Assembly: GCF_900156125.1 (NCBI RefSeq)
Contig: NZ_FTLX01000002.1
Location: 248,001-312,000 of the forward strand
DNA: 64,000 bases
Source: Domibacillus enclensis
Lineage (GTDB): Bacteria > Bacillota > Bacilli > Bacillales > Domibacillaceae
Direction of reading: 5' to 3'
Shown here: positions 34,635-43,032 of the stretch, in pieces
Layout of the letters: the number at the start of each line of letters is the position of its first letter
Numbering within the stretch: the first letter of the stretch is position 1
Translations under genes and position numbers: made by a program
The notes under the pieces: model-generated
What the model saw: the letters and a program-made list of their open reading frames with translations, nothing else
Databases searched by the model: none
What the model was told of the DNA's origin: nothing

Positions 34635-35396
34635 ATGCAGAAAACGGGTGTGGTGATGATGCCTGTGAAAAAAAAGGATATTTCTTTCGTTTCAGAATGG
34701 ACAAAGGAGTGGCTCGGCGCAGCTCATCCGCTGGCGTATTCGTTAACCATTTTTTCAAGCCCCGGCTACACTGGTTTTGTACGGAATCAGTTGGAAACAG
34801 GGGGGCCGGTGAAGCTGATTGGGGCATATGATGGACCCGAGCTGCTCGGTTTCATTGAATTGCGGCGGCTGCCGGACGAGCTGTTTATTAACAATTTTTG
34901 CGTAAAAAGCGAAGCGCGGGGCCGGAAAGTGGGAGAAGCGCTTCTTGCCCATACAGAACAGCTGGCAAAAGCATTAGGAGCAGCAACGGTTGGGCTGGAC
35001 TGCTTTTTATGGAACGAACGTGCCTTGCAAAAATACAAGTTGTCCGGCTACCGGGAAACAGGACGCATTGGGTGGCTGACCAGTCCGAATAGGGGAAACG
35101 GGAGCGAGGCAGAGCCCTTTTTTATAAAAGAAAAACAAAAAGCAGATGCTCATCATCACGCATTCGGGTTTTCTCAATTTTTCGTGGAAACAGCCCAAGG
35201 ACCGTTATCAGTCAATCGGTTAAAAGAAACTTATTTTCGCGTCGCAGCAAAGGATCACCATCCGGCTTACGATAACATTCTTGCACAGATTGACTCGAAG
35301 CGTGCCCTTTTTATGATTTGGCCAGGCCAGGAGGCGGCACCGGATGGATGGAAAAAGGCAAGTGACAGCGTCAGGATGGAAAAGCGGATTCATTAA
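34635..35396 (+). CDS. GNAT-family acetyltransferase with C-terminal extension
   Basis: The N-terminal part (about residues 1-150) shows the GNAT fold, with LLGFIELRRLPDELFINNFCV, the acetyl-CoA loop SEARGRKVGEALL and ALQKYKLSGYRETGR (fragments). The remaining 100 residues form an extra domain I do not recognise. It may acetylate the 4-amino sugar produced by the epsC/epsN pair, in place of an EpsM-type enzyme. ATG 34635 is close to GGGGTGAG; GTG 34626 is the alternative. Confidence 0.8.
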   Translation: MQKTGVVMMPVKKKDISFVSEWTKEWLGAAHPLAYSLTIFSSPGYTGFVRNQLETGGPVKLIGAYDGPELLGFIELRRLPDELFINNFCVKSEARGRKVGEALLAHTEQLAKALGAATVGLDCFLWNERALQKYKLSGYRETGRIGWLTSPNRGNGSEAEPFFIKEKQKADAHHHAFGFSQFFVETAQGPLSVNRLKETYFRVAAKDHHPAYDNILAQIDSKRALFMIWPGQEAAPDGWKKASDSVRMEKRIH

Positions 35397-35419
35397 ATTC
35401 ATGACAATGAGGTGAAGGA

Positions 35420-36487
35420 ATGGTTTTTAAAGTACTGAGCATCGCGGAAAAAGATGAGTGGCGGGCGTATATGGAGAAATTCCCTCAAGCAGATATTTAT
35501 TTTACAGCTGATTATTGTCATATTTATGAAAACAATGGGGAAGGCAAGGCACAGCTTTTTGTGTATGAAAATGGAGAAGCCTGCATCATTTACCCGTATT
35601 TGCTTCGGGAAATTAACAGCTCCCGCCTGGGAATAAGCGCACAGGACCCGCTGTATGATATTATCACGCCTTACGGTTACGGGGGGCCGCTCTGCAACAT
35701 TGCCGATGAACAGGAACGGAAAAAACAGTTCGCCCTTTTTCAGCAGCTGTTTACTGAATATTGCCAAGCTCAAAACATTGTCACCGAATTTGTCCGGTTT
35801 CATCCGCTGATCCGCAATGACCGGGACTACACAGGCGTGTCATCCAGCTTTAATCGAAATACAGTGAGCCTCACGCTTCAGGAGGACGAGGCAGCTTTTA
35901 TGGACAGCCTGCGGAATAAAGGGCGAAACCGGGTGAAGTATGCGATGAAGCAGGGGCTGACCGTGACGCAGGAAGGACTTTGCCACCTGGACTGGTTTGC
36001 GGAAAACTACGCGAAAACGATGGAAAAAAACCAGGCGGATTCGTACTATTTCTTTAAGGATGGATTTTTCCGCGATACGATGGAGCTGCTGGAAGAGAAT
36101 ATGACCACCTTTGCTGTCCGGTATGAGGGAGAAGTGATCGCATCGTGTATGTTTATGCATTACAACGACTACGTTTCCTACCATTTAACCGGCTCGAAAA
36201 AAGAGTTTCTCCACCTGGCTCCATCCAATTTGCTCGTCTGGCATGCAGCGGTCTGGTTCGGCAAGCTCGGCTATAAATCGATGCACCTCGGCGGCGGCTA
36301 CCGGCAGGATGATGACCTGCTCCGGTTCAAGCGGAATTTCACCAAAAATCCGCTGCTTGATTTTTATATCGGGAAAAAGGTGCATTTACCGGAACAGTAT
36401 GAGCAGCTGACAAAAGGCATTCACGCCCCGGAGGACTTCTTCCCATTGTACCGGCATCATTCTGCAGTGGACAAGGTGTCGGTGTAG
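35420..36487 (+). CDS. FemAB/GNAT-like transferase in the EPS operon, copy 2
   Basis: This 355-residue soluble protein is in the same family as the product at 31270-32355: an N-terminal YPYLLREI and YDIITPYGYGGPL, VTEFVRFHPL, a GRNRVKYAMKQGLTV linker, and a C-terminal half with LTGSKKEFLHLAPSNLLVW, HLGGGYRQDDDLLRFKRNF and an FYIGKKVH tail (fragments). This layout is close to the BioF2-like acetyltransferase (GNAT_6) group seen in capsule loci. It is the last gene of the EPS operon. The acceptor is unknown. Confidence 0.82.
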   Translation: MVFKVLSIAEKDEWRAYMEKFPQADIYFTADYCHIYENNGEGKAQLFVYENGEACIIYPYLLREINSSRLGISAQDPLYDIITPYGYGGPLCNIADEQERKKQFALFQQLFTEYCQAQNIVTEFVRFHPLIRNDRDYTGVSSSFNRNTVSLTLQEDEAAFMDSLRNKGRNRVKYAMKQGLTVTQEGLCHLDWFAENYAKTMEKNQADSYYFFKDGFFRDTMELLEENMTTFAVRYEGEVIASCMFMHYNDYVSYHLTGSKKEFLHLAPSNLLVWHAAVWFGKLGYKSMHLGGGYRQDDDLLRFKRNFTKNPLLDFYIGKKVHLPEQYEQLTKGIHAPEDFFPLYRHHSAVDKVSV

Positions 36488-36496
36488 GTGGTTGCG

Positions 36497-36520
36497 GCTA
36501 ACGGCGGTATCAGCGTTAGC
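36497..36520. repeat. Short stem-loop after the EPS operon, related to the AACGCCGATA arrays
   Basis: GCTAACG pairs with CGTTAGC around GCGGTATCAG. The content (TAACGGCGGTATCAGCGTTA) looks like one forward and one inverted core of the arrays at 47.8 and 63.2 kb. No T-run follows, so it is not a standard terminator. Confidence 0.55.
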
Positions 36521-36580
36521 TTGTTGAAAAAGATTTTATCAATGAACAGCAGGTGATGTTATCCGCTTTTTCAAAACCAT

Positions 36581-36746
36581 CGTGCTTGCGCCAACATAGT
36601 AGGGGCGGCTTCTGCAGGACTTCGCGTTCGGAGGGGCGGGCGGTGAGCTAACTTTTGTCGCTGACGCTTCAAAAGTGGATCTCACCTGCCCCGCTGATCC
36701 CTCCCGTGTCTCCGTCCTGCGCCAGCCGCCCTGGTGGGAGGAAAGC
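36581..36746. repeat. Long palindromic interspersed repeat, copy A
   Basis: The 127-bp core at 36604-36730 begins GGCGGCTTCTGCAGGAC and ends GTCCTGCGCCAGCCGCC, which are inverted. Inside, GCGGGCGGTGAG pairs with CTCACCTGCCCCGC, and ACTTTTG with CAAAAGT, giving one long hairpin. Copy B at 60747-60873 has the same length and orientation, and similarity extends to about 36581 and 36746. Similar GGGCGGTGAG...CTCACCTG...CCCGCTG elements are, from memory, widespread between genes in Bacillaceae; no coding capacity is apparent. Confidence 0.9.
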
Positions 36747-36814
36747 ATCTTCCGAAAGTTAAAAGTGGAATGGATCTGATCCGAAAAGTAAGTTGAACAA
36801 TCGTTTTTCCATTT

Positions 36815-36904
36815 TGACTGATAAAATAAAAGAAGTGACTGATAAACACGCCAGTCTGACCGGATAAAGCATTTTATCGGTCAGATGTTGACGGTTACCG
36901 GTCA
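36815..36904. repeat. Mirrored repeat array, TGACYGATAAA core
   Basis: Forward TGACTG/TGACCG cores start at 36815, 36836 and 36857, and inverted TATCGGTCA/TACCGGTCA cores start at 36875 and 36896, all at 21-bp steps. TGACCGGATAAA and TTTATCGGTCA form the apex hairpin. The array lies between the convergent EPS operon and ydhK. The rest of 36747-37012 shows no recognisable feature. Confidence 0.85.
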
Positions 36905-37012
36905 CTTCCACCACTATCTGCACCGGGTTTCTTTTATTCAACTCTTTTCTAGAAAACACAATAGCCTTTATTTTGCTCATAAAAAGGGGGCGCATTTGTG
37001 TTTCTGCGTTCC

Positions 37013-37047
37013 AAAAAAGCTTCCCGGTCAGCCGGGAAGCTTTTTTT
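37013..37047. terminator. Bidirectional intrinsic terminator at the end of ydhK
   Basis: AAAAAAGCTTCCCGG and CCGGGAAGCTTTTTTT form a near-perfect stem with A-run and T-run, so it can act on both strands. It ends at the ydhK stop codon. Confidence 0.88.
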
Positions 37048-37597
37048 ATGGCGTGGAAAGCTCTTCTTCTGTTACCCACTTATGGTTGGTGACTTCCTGT
37101 CCATCCGTCGTTGTGAAGTCGATCATGTAAACGGTTGTGTCCACAGCGGAATCGATCATTGCTTCAGCGCCGTCCATGCCTTCCATGTGGTCGGCACTCA
37201 GCGTAACGGCATCGCCTGCGACAAACGGTTCTTCGCCTGATCCCCCGATTTCTTCGTGAATCACCCATTTATGGTCTTCAACAGGATCTCCGCCGGTTGT
37301 CGGTGTGTAGGAAACGGTGTAAACGGTTGTGTCATACGCGCCGGCGATTGTGGCTTCAGCGCCTTTCATGCCGTCCATATGCCCTTCCTGGATGATCGCA
37401 GTGGAGCCAACCGGGAATGCTGGATTCGCTGCTTCCTCCAGCCCTTCTGGAACGTCGCCGCTGCCGGAATGATCCATGTCATGGCCGGAATGAGCGCTCT
37501 CTTCCTGTTCCGTTTCAACAGCCGGTTCTTCCTCTGCAGCCCCGCACCCTGCAAGCAGCAAGGAGGCAAATAAAGCGGCTCCCATCTTCTTTTTCAT
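37046..37597 (-). CDS. ydhK: YdhK-family (DUF1541) lipoprotein
   Basis: This 183-residue exported lipoprotein has a signal sequence with the lipobox LLAGC (Cys at about residue 18), an acidic and His-rich linker (HSGHDMDHSGSG), then two copies of the DUF1541 repeat. Each repeat has GM.GAEA.I..A.DTTVY and HKWV blocks (near residues 75-115 and 135-180). The His/Met-rich linker suggests metal contact, but function is unknown. It is divergent from the two-component system genes, which may regulate it. RBS AAGGATG lies before the ATG. Confidence 0.9.
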   Translation of the reverse strand: MKKKMGAALFASLLLAGCGAAEEEPAVETEQEESAHSGHDMDHSGSGDVPEGLEEAANPAFPVGSTAIIQEGHMDGMKGAEATIAGAYDTTVYTVSYTPTTGGDPVEDHKWVIHEEIGGSGEEPFVAGDAVTLSADHMEGMDGAEAMIDSAVDTTVYMIDFTTTDGQEVTNHKWVTEEELSTP

Positions 37598-37746
37598 TCA
37601 AAATCATCCTTTCTTGTTGATGTTGTTGCTCTTATAATACCCGGCTTTTTTGCAGAAACCGTGCACTTTTTCATTTTCTGCACGAAAAATCCGTTTTTCC
37701 CATCTATAATAAGGGTCAACGTGATCGGAGAAAAAAGAGGTGTTCT

Positions 37747-39153
37747 ATGTTTACGAAATTATCATTTAAAATAGGGCTTTTATTTTTTATTTCCATCCTG
37801 CTCATTGAAGCGCTGCTGTTTTACACGCTTTACGTGACGCTCGTCGATGACCGGGTGGATGAAGTGATGGATAATTTGCTTGCGCGGGGAGAAACGCACA
37901 GTGCGGTGCTGGCAGAAAGCTTTCAAGAAGAAACGATGAATCACGTCAGCATGATGGAGGGAGCGTCGAGCTTCAGTGTGATTGTGACGGATGAAACGGG
38001 CGGCGTGCTGATTCATTCGGACCCGATCCAGCCGGAAATGGCGGCGGTCATTCAAAACACCGATTTTCAGTCGATGCCGGCCGGCGGGCAGGTGGTGGAG
38101 ACGAAGTGGGATGAAAAGGAGTATATCGCATCAGACAGCCCGGTCATGAACGACGGCGAGCATCTCGGCCACGTTTTTATGTTTTCGGATACAGAAGCTA
38201 TTGAACGCATGGTCAGCCATATTCAGCGGCAGTTTGTCTGGGCGGGAGTGATAGCGGCTCTTTTAACAGTGGCTACCATCATGAGCTTGTCGCGGTTCAT
38301 TACGATGCCGCTTATTCGAATGAAGGAAGCGACGGAGAAGCTCAGCCTTGGGCATCATCAAGTGGACCTGGTCGTTGACCGGAACGATGAACTCGGGGAG
38401 CTGGCGGCTTCAATTACAAAGCTATCTGATGATCTTGACCGGCTGAAACGGGCACGAAATGAATTTCTCAGCAGCATATCCCATGAACTGCGCACACCGC
38501 TCACGTATATCAAAGGCTATTCGGACATTTTAAACCGTCCTGGCTTATCAGAGCAGGACAAAGAAAAATACGCGGCCATTATTCAAGAGGAAGCCGACCG
38601 TTTAACCGGTTTTATTCAAAAGCTGTTTGAGCTGGCCAAGATGGATCAGCATGAGTTCCGAATTGTGAAAAAGGAAGCGTCGCTCGATAAGCTGCTCGAG
38701 GGGGTCGTTCAATTTGTCCGCGAAGCGTTTGAGCAGGAAGGCAAGTCACTGGCGATCTCAGGAGCGAAGGGGGTTCAGGTGATGATGGATCAAGAGCGGA
38801 TGCAGCAGGTGCTGTTAAATCTGCTCGATAATGCGCGTAAATATTCAAGCACCGGCTCGCATGTGTCGATTGCTGTTGTTGAAAAAAACGACGAGGTGAT
38901 CGTTGAAGTGAAGGACGAAGGGGCCGGCATTCCGAAAGAAGATCTTCCGTTTATTTTTGACCGGCTGTACCGGGTCGACAAATCACGTGCACGGGAAAGC
39001 GGCGGGTTCGGCATTGGCTTGTCGGTCGCAAAGGAAATTGTGGAAGCGCACGGCGGACGCATGTTCATTGAAAGCAAGGAAGGAATGGGCACGAAAGCGA
39101 CTATTTCTCTTAAACGAAAGGATGATCGGGATGAGTACCATCTTATTGGTTGA
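37747..39153 (+). CDS. Sensor histidine kinase
   Basis: This 468-residue membrane kinase has a transmembrane helix (about residues 8-31), an extracellular sensor loop, a second helix (about 158-180), and a HAMP domain with PLIRMKEATEKL. The HisKA domain has the phospho-acceptor His in SSISHELRTPLTYIKGY, and the catalytic ATPase domain has LLNLLDNARKYS, DEGAGIPKEDLPFIFDRLYR and GGFGIGLSVAKEIVEAHGG. The response regulator gene starts 23 bases before its stop codon. The signal is unknown; the divergent ydhK is a plausible target. Confidence 0.92.
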   Translation: MFTKLSFKIGLLFFISILLIEALLFYTLYVTLVDDRVDEVMDNLLARGETHSAVLAESFQEETMNHVSMMEGASSFSVIVTDETGGVLIHSDPIQPEMAAVIQNTDFQSMPAGGQVVETKWDEKEYIASDSPVMNDGEHLGHVFMFSDTEAIERMVSHIQRQFVWAGVIAALLTVATIMSLSRFITMPLIRMKEATEKLSLGHHQVDLVVDRNDELGELAASITKLSDDLDRLKRARNEFLSSISHELRTPLTYIKGYSDILNRPGLSEQDKEKYAAIIQEEADRLTGFIQKLFELAKMDQHEFRIVKKEASLDKLLEGVVQFVREAFEQEGKSLAISGAKGVQVMMDQERMQQVLLNLLDNARKYSSTGSHVSIAVVEKNDEVIVEVKDEGAGIPKEDLPFIFDRLYRVDKSRARESGGFGIGLSVAKEIVEAHGGRMFIESKEGMGTKATISLKRKDDRDEYHLIG

Positions 39154-39799
39154 TGATGAAGAACGAATGCTGGACTTGCTGGCTCTTTACCTGGAGCCTC
39201 ATCGTTACACGTGCTTAAAGGTCCAGGGCGGGAAGGAGGCGCTGGACATGGTCAAGCAGGAAGGCATTGATCTGGTCATTTTGGATGTGATGATGCCGGA
39301 GATGGATGGATGGACGGTCTGCAGGGAGATTCGCGCCATTTCGAGTGTGCCAATCATCATGCTGACAGCCCGTGGACAGGAGGAGGATGTTGTGAAAGGA
39401 CTCCGGCTTGGCGCGGATGACTATGTGACAAAGCCATTTAGTGAACAAGAACTGATCGCCCGAATCGAGGCGCTGCTGCGGAGAAGTGCACCTGCTAAAA
39501 ATATTTCCTTAAACGGATTAACATGGGATGAAGCCCGGTTCGAGGTGTCTTATGACGGACGGCCTATCCGTGTAACACCAAAGGAATTTGCACTGCTCGG
39601 CATTTTAATCAAGCACCCCCATCAAGTATTCGAGCGGGATCATCTGCTTGAGCTCGTATGGGGATATGAAACGGAAACAGAGGCAAGAACCGTCGACTCG
39701 CACGTACGGAATCTCCGGGAAAAAATACGTGACGCAGGGTTTCCGGTGGAGGCGCATTTTCAAACGGTGCGCGGTGTAGGGTATAAATGGGTGCAATAG
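39131..39799 (+). CDS. OmpR-family response regulator
   Basis: This 222-residue regulator has an N-terminal receiver with acidic pocket LLVDDEERM, phospho-Asp in LVILDVMMPEMDGW, Thr in IIMLTARG and Lys in YVTKPFS. A C-terminal winged helix has RVTPKEFALLGILIKHP, LLELVWGYETETEARTVDSHVRNLREKI and VRGVGYKW (fragments). It pairs with the overlapping histidine kinase. ATG 39131 has a GGATG-type RBS region within the kinase gene; the longer upstream frame is not used. Confidence 0.92.
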   Translation: MSTILLVDDEERMLDLLALYLEPHRYTCLKVQGGKEALDMVKQEGIDLVILDVMMPEMDGWTVCREIRAISSVPIIMLTARGQEEDVVKGLRLGADDYVTKPFSEQELIARIEALLRRSAPAKNISLNGLTWDEARFEVSYDGRPIRVTPKEFALLGILIKHPHQVFERDHLLELVWGYETETEARTVDSHVRNLREKIRDAGFPVEAHFQTVRGVGYKWVQ

Positions 39800-39833
39800 C
39801 GGTCTGGACGGCTTGAAAAAATAGTGATTGCAG

Positions 39834-39868
39834 GCTGCCCGCCGAATAATCGGTTTTCGGCGGGCAGG
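39834..39868. terminator. Strong hairpin between convergent genes, terminator uncertain
   Basis: CTGCCCGCCGA and TCGGCGGGCAG form an 11-bp GC-rich stem between the response regulator (+) and the DUF218 gene (-). No adjacent T-run exists on either strand, so it may be a terminator of unusual type or a 3' protective hairpin. Confidence 0.5.
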
Positions 39869-39887
39869 AAAAAGAATCCAGGTTATG

Positions 39888-40451
39888 TTAGTAAAGAACG
39901 TAATATCCGGCGAGCTTGGCGTATTCCTTCCAGAGCATCCGCTTGCTTTCTTCATCGCTCCACCAGGCGGACCATTCGTAGCGCGATGGAGTGGCGGAAT
40001 AGGAAAGCGAGATGCCGCTGTCCTGAAAGACTTTGTCGAAAATAAATTTGGTGCGGCGCATATGGTAATCGCTCGTGACGATAATGACCGAACTGTCCCC
40101 GCGGCGTTCAAGCAGCTCTTTCGTGTAAGTAGCGTTTGTATAGGTGCTGTACGCTTGTTCTTCGGCAATGACCTGGCCGGCAGGCACACCGAGCGCGACA
40201 GCTTCGCTCACTGTAAAGGTGCCGGTATTCGCGCGCGACAAAATGATGTCATCGGCATAGCCGTTTTTCCATAGCTGAACCCCGGCTTCAATGCGCTCGG
40301 TTCCCGGGCTCAGGATCACGATGGCGTCAGACGGCTTGGGCTGCTCCTGCACCATTAACACGTGGCCGGCATTCAGGAGAAAGGCGGCGAGAAGGCCGGC
40401 TCCAATGAGTGAGAAGCCGGCCAGCAGCCATCCTTTTTTACGAATCGTCAC
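39888..40451 (-). CDS. DUF218 (YdcF/ElyC-like) membrane protein
   Basis: This 187-residue protein has one N-terminal membrane helix (about residues 8-28) and a DUF218 domain with DAIVILSPGTERIEAGVQLW, IILSRANTGTF and VIIVTSDYHMRRTKFIF (fragments). The family includes proteins linked to envelope polymer and lipid-carrier metabolism. It is the last gene of a three-gene minus-strand operon that has a SinR-type operator, so it probably takes part in an extracellular polymer pathway. GTG start with AAGGAGG seven bases upstream. Confidence 0.85.
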   Translation of the reverse strand: MTIRKKGWLLAGFSLIGAGLLAAFLLNAGHVLMVQEQPKPSDAIVILSPGTERIEAGVQLWKNGYADDIILSRANTGTFTVSEAVALGVPAGQVIAEEQAYSTYTNATYTKELLERRGDSSVIIVTSDYHMRRTKFIFDKVFQDSGISLSYSATPSRYEWSAWWSDEESKRMLWKEYAKLAGYYVLY

Positions 40452-40474
40452 CTCGTTTCCTCCTTCCTTTTCGC

Positions 40475-41839
40475 TTATTCATCGTTGCGCCCATTTCCTT
40501 TTGCTGTATTTTTCTGAACCGTTGACTCCTTTACAGCTTTTAAGTTCATCCCGGCTTGTGTGTTGCTTAGCAGGCGGTTATGGATGATCGTCGCATCGGT
40601 TACATCAACGACCGACAAGCCGGCTCCGCCATTTCCGCGCACTTCATTCGATTGAATGACGATGCCGCTCTGATCATTAAGACCGCCCCAGACGGACACA
40701 CCATTTCCTTTGTTCTGGCGGATGAGATTCGTGGAAATCCGGTTTTGCCCGATATGGTTCATCATCGAAATGCCGTCCTTTTCACTTTTCTCGATCGTGT
40801 TGCCGCTGATGGCGTTTTTGGTGGAGAAGTTGATGAAAATGCCGTTTTCGCTATTTCCGGAAATAAAATTATTGCGGATCGTATTTTCATCGGCCGCCCC
40901 GCTGTCCTGGCTGCCGCCGATATAAATGCCGCCTGCTTTATTTCCGGTCACCACGTTGTTCAGCGCGCTATTATGGCTGGCGTACACAAAAGCGATGCCA
41001 TATCCGTTGTTGCCGGTCACCTTGTTGTAGAGCAGCTCGACATCTTCAAGCGGCAAATCAAACGGAGGATCACGTTCCAGGTCGATGCCGGCTTCAGGAG
41101 CCGTTCCATTAGTATTGGAAAAGGTACTGTTTTTCACGATGATGTTTTTGCCGGCTGTAATGGAGATTCCCTGCCGCCGGTTGTTGTCGCCTGTCACGTT
41201 GTGGATGGCCACGTCAGTCGGATAGGTCCGATTTTTTGCATCGCCTTCCACAATAAAGCCGTCCCCCCAAAAATCCTTCGCCGTCACGCCGGAGACCGTG
41301 ATGTTGCTTGAGCTCCCGGCAATAAAGATGCCGTGCCCGAATTCCCCGCCGGTGTCTGTATGGTCATACCGGTCGCCTACGAGTGTGCCGCCGCTGATTT
41401 TGACATTTGTCCGATTGTAAACGGTAAAGATGCGGTAAATCGGAAGGTCATTCGGAATGGCCTTTAAAGTCGTTTTGCTGTCCAGCTGAATGACAGAGCC
41501 GTCCTTCACATGAAGAGTGCCGGTGTCCGGGTTGGTGTTAATCAAAAAAGTGCCGGCCGGAATACGCACGACCCCTTTTTTCGCTGCCGCCTCGTCAATG
41601 GCTTTCTGGATGGCTTTTGTGTCGTCCTTTGCATCATTCGGCACGGCCCCGAATGCCGCCGGGCTGAACACCGGAGGAGCCGCTGTCTGCTGAACAGCTG
41701 GTTTTTCGTCTTCTGTTTGCTCAAGCAGCACGCCGGCTGTTTTTGGAATGAAAAAGACCGCAGCAATGACGGCAGCAAGCAGCCAAAGAATCCAATATTT
41801 ATCATGAAACGAAATAGGCTGTTTGATCATCATATGCAT
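40475..41839 (-). CDS. Membrane-anchored parallel beta-helix (pectate-lyase-like) protein
   Basis: This 454-residue protein has an N-terminal transmembrane anchor (about residues 15-35), then a pectate-lyase-3-type opening (FSPAAFGAVPNDAKDDTKAI) and about ten right-handed beta-helix turns of the N-x-I/V-x-N-N type (about residues 120-445). Such proteins are polysaccharide lyases, epimerases or glycan-processing factors. It lies between an acyltransferase and a DUF218 protein and probably acts on an extracellular polymer. RBS evidence for ATG 41839 is weak; ATGs at 41833 and 41830 are possible. Confidence 0.85.
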   Translation of the reverse strand: MHMMIKQPISFHDKYWILWLLAAVIAAVFFIPKTAGVLLEQTEDEKPAVQQTAAPPVFSPAAFGAVPNDAKDDTKAIQKAIDEAAAKKGVVRIPAGTFLINTNPDTGTLHVKDGSVIQLDSKTTLKAIPNDLPIYRIFTVYNRTNVKISGGTLVGDRYDHTDTGGEFGHGIFIAGSSSNITVSGVTAKDFWGDGFIVEGDAKNRTYPTDVAIHNVTGDNNRRQGISITAGKNIIVKNSTFSNTNGTAPEAGIDLERDPPFDLPLEDVELLYNKVTGNNGYGIAFVYASHNSALNNVVTGNKAGGIYIGGSQDSGAADENTIRNNFISGNSENGIFINFSTKNAISGNTIEKSEKDGISMMNHIGQNRISTNLIRQNKGNGVSVWGGLNDQSGIVIQSNEVRGNGGAGLSVVDVTDATIIHNRLLSNTQAGMNLKAVKESTVQKNTAKGNGRNDE

Positions 41840-41840
41840 C

Positions 41841-42950
41841 TCAATTCACTTTCACGGTCGGGGCGCTTACTTCTTCCTGCGCTGCTTTGGCCGGCCGTTT
41901 TTGGCTGATGCCGACTTTTCCAACCATATAAGCGCCAAATGTCCATCTATTAAATAAATAAATCGTCAAGGCGCACAATCCGATACAAGCGAAAAACAGA
42001 CCGGGAACGGTGAGCAGCGGCGGGAGATCCTGCCAGAGAAACGAAACCGCCGCAAAGATGGCCAGGAAAAATGGATGAAACAAGTAAATACCGAACGAGT
42101 ACTGGCTGACCCACGAGAAGAAGCGTGGAATGCGCTTCAGGAGCATCGCATGAGAATAAAGGAAAAAGATCATGCTCGCGGTGAACAGCAGCATGTCAAC
42201 CCGTTTAGACGACACAATCGGCATGACATCCAGATGATACAAACTGATGGACAGAGCACCGAAGGCCACCGTCGCGACTGTCGTCCAGTGCCGGTATTTC
42301 ACGAGCTGCTTTTGGAATTCCTCAATAAAATGGCCGCTGTAAAAAGCGAGCGTGAAATAAAAGACCCATCCTAAAAACGGCACCCAGTAAAGCTGCGTCC
42401 ATATATAATCGGTAAACGGAACGTTCAGCGGAGGGACAAAGTTGAAAAACGACAGGTAAGCCGCGTTGATGAGAAAAGAGCCGGCAATGACCTTTTTCGG
42501 AGAGGCTTTCTTTAAGTATGAATGAAACAGCAGGTGAAGCGCGTAAAATTGGAAAATAATTAAAATAAAGTAGCCGTGGTAATCACCGAGCAAAATATGG
42601 CGCCACGTATAGGTGAAAAAGGCGCTGCCGAACCCTGAGCCAAGGCCTGCGGATTCAAACGCTTTCGCGGCTGCGTAAAATACACCGAAAAATAGATAAG
42701 GCAAAAAGATAAAATGGATCCGGTTTCGCCAAAATGACTGAATCGGCCGGTTTCGGTACGAGTAGGCAATGATAAACTCGGAGATAAAAACAAAAGCGGG
42801 CGTGCCAAAAGTGAGCAGTACACTAAGCCCGTTCACCGTTTCACTTTGGTCCAAATACACACGGTCCAAAACGTGAAGCATCAGGATGCTGAGACAGGCG
42901 ATACTTCGCAGCAGAAACATTTCATTTACAAGCGTCCGGCTTTGTTTCAA
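41841..42950 (-). CDS. Membrane acyltransferase family 3
   Basis: This 369-residue protein has about ten transmembrane segments. The N-terminal signature is EMFLLRSIACLSILMLHVLDR, where acyltransferase-3 proteins carry R..A...V..xH (shown in part), and HPFFLAIFAAVSFLW is near the end. The family O-acylates sugars in capsules, wall polymers and EPS. TTG 42950 has AGGAGGG six bases upstream; a longer frame to 42986 lacks support. It is the first gene of an operon with a SinR-type operator on its promoter, implying co-regulation with the EPS operon. Confidence 0.88.
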   Translation of the reverse strand: MKQSRTLVNEMFLLRSIACLSILMLHVLDRVYLDQSETVNGLSVLLTFGTPAFVFISEFIIAYSYRNRPIQSFWRNRIHFIFLPYLFFGVFYAAAKAFESAGLGSGFGSAFFTYTWRHILLGDYHGYFILIIFQFYALHLLFHSYLKKASPKKVIAGSFLINAAYLSFFNFVPPLNVPFTDYIWTQLYWVPFLGWVFYFTLAFYSGHFIEEFQKQLVKYRHWTTVATVAFGALSISLYHLDVMPIVSSKRVDMLLFTASMIFFLYSHAMLLKRIPRFFSWVSQYSFGIYLFHPFFLAIFAAVSFLWQDLPPLLTVPGLFFACIGLCALTIYLFNRWTFGAYMVGKVGISQKRPAKAAQEEVSAPTVKVN

Positions 42951-42989
42951 TGGGTTCCCTCCTAATACATTCTTTTTGGAGAACAATTT

Positions 42990-43005
42990 GTTCGTTATAA
43001 AGAAT
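42990..43005. promoter_or_regulatory. SinR-type operator at the acyltransferase promoter
   Basis: GTTCGTTATAAAGAAT matches the palindrome at 14/16 positions and overlaps the -10 region of the minus-strand promoter. A second weak site, ATTCTTTTTGGAGAAC, lies at 42969-42984. Confidence 0.65.
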
Positions 43006-43032
43006 ATTACTATGGAGACAATGAAATGTAAA
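43004..43032 (-). promoter_or_regulatory. SigA-type promoter of the acyltransferase operon
   Basis: On the minus strand TTTACA (43032-43027), a 17-base spacer and TAATAT (43009-43004). The SinR-type palindrome lies directly downstream, as in the EPS promoter. Confidence 0.65.

Noticed and set aside
36604-36730. Insertion sequence or MITE
   Set aside because: No transposase, no target-site duplication that I can see, and structure conservation suggests an RNA or DNA hairpin element; mobility cannot be shown from two copies.
40580-41311. 243-residue + strand frame opposite the beta-helix gene
   Set aside because: It is antisense to a well-supported gene with clear repeats; the frame is a by-product of codon bias.
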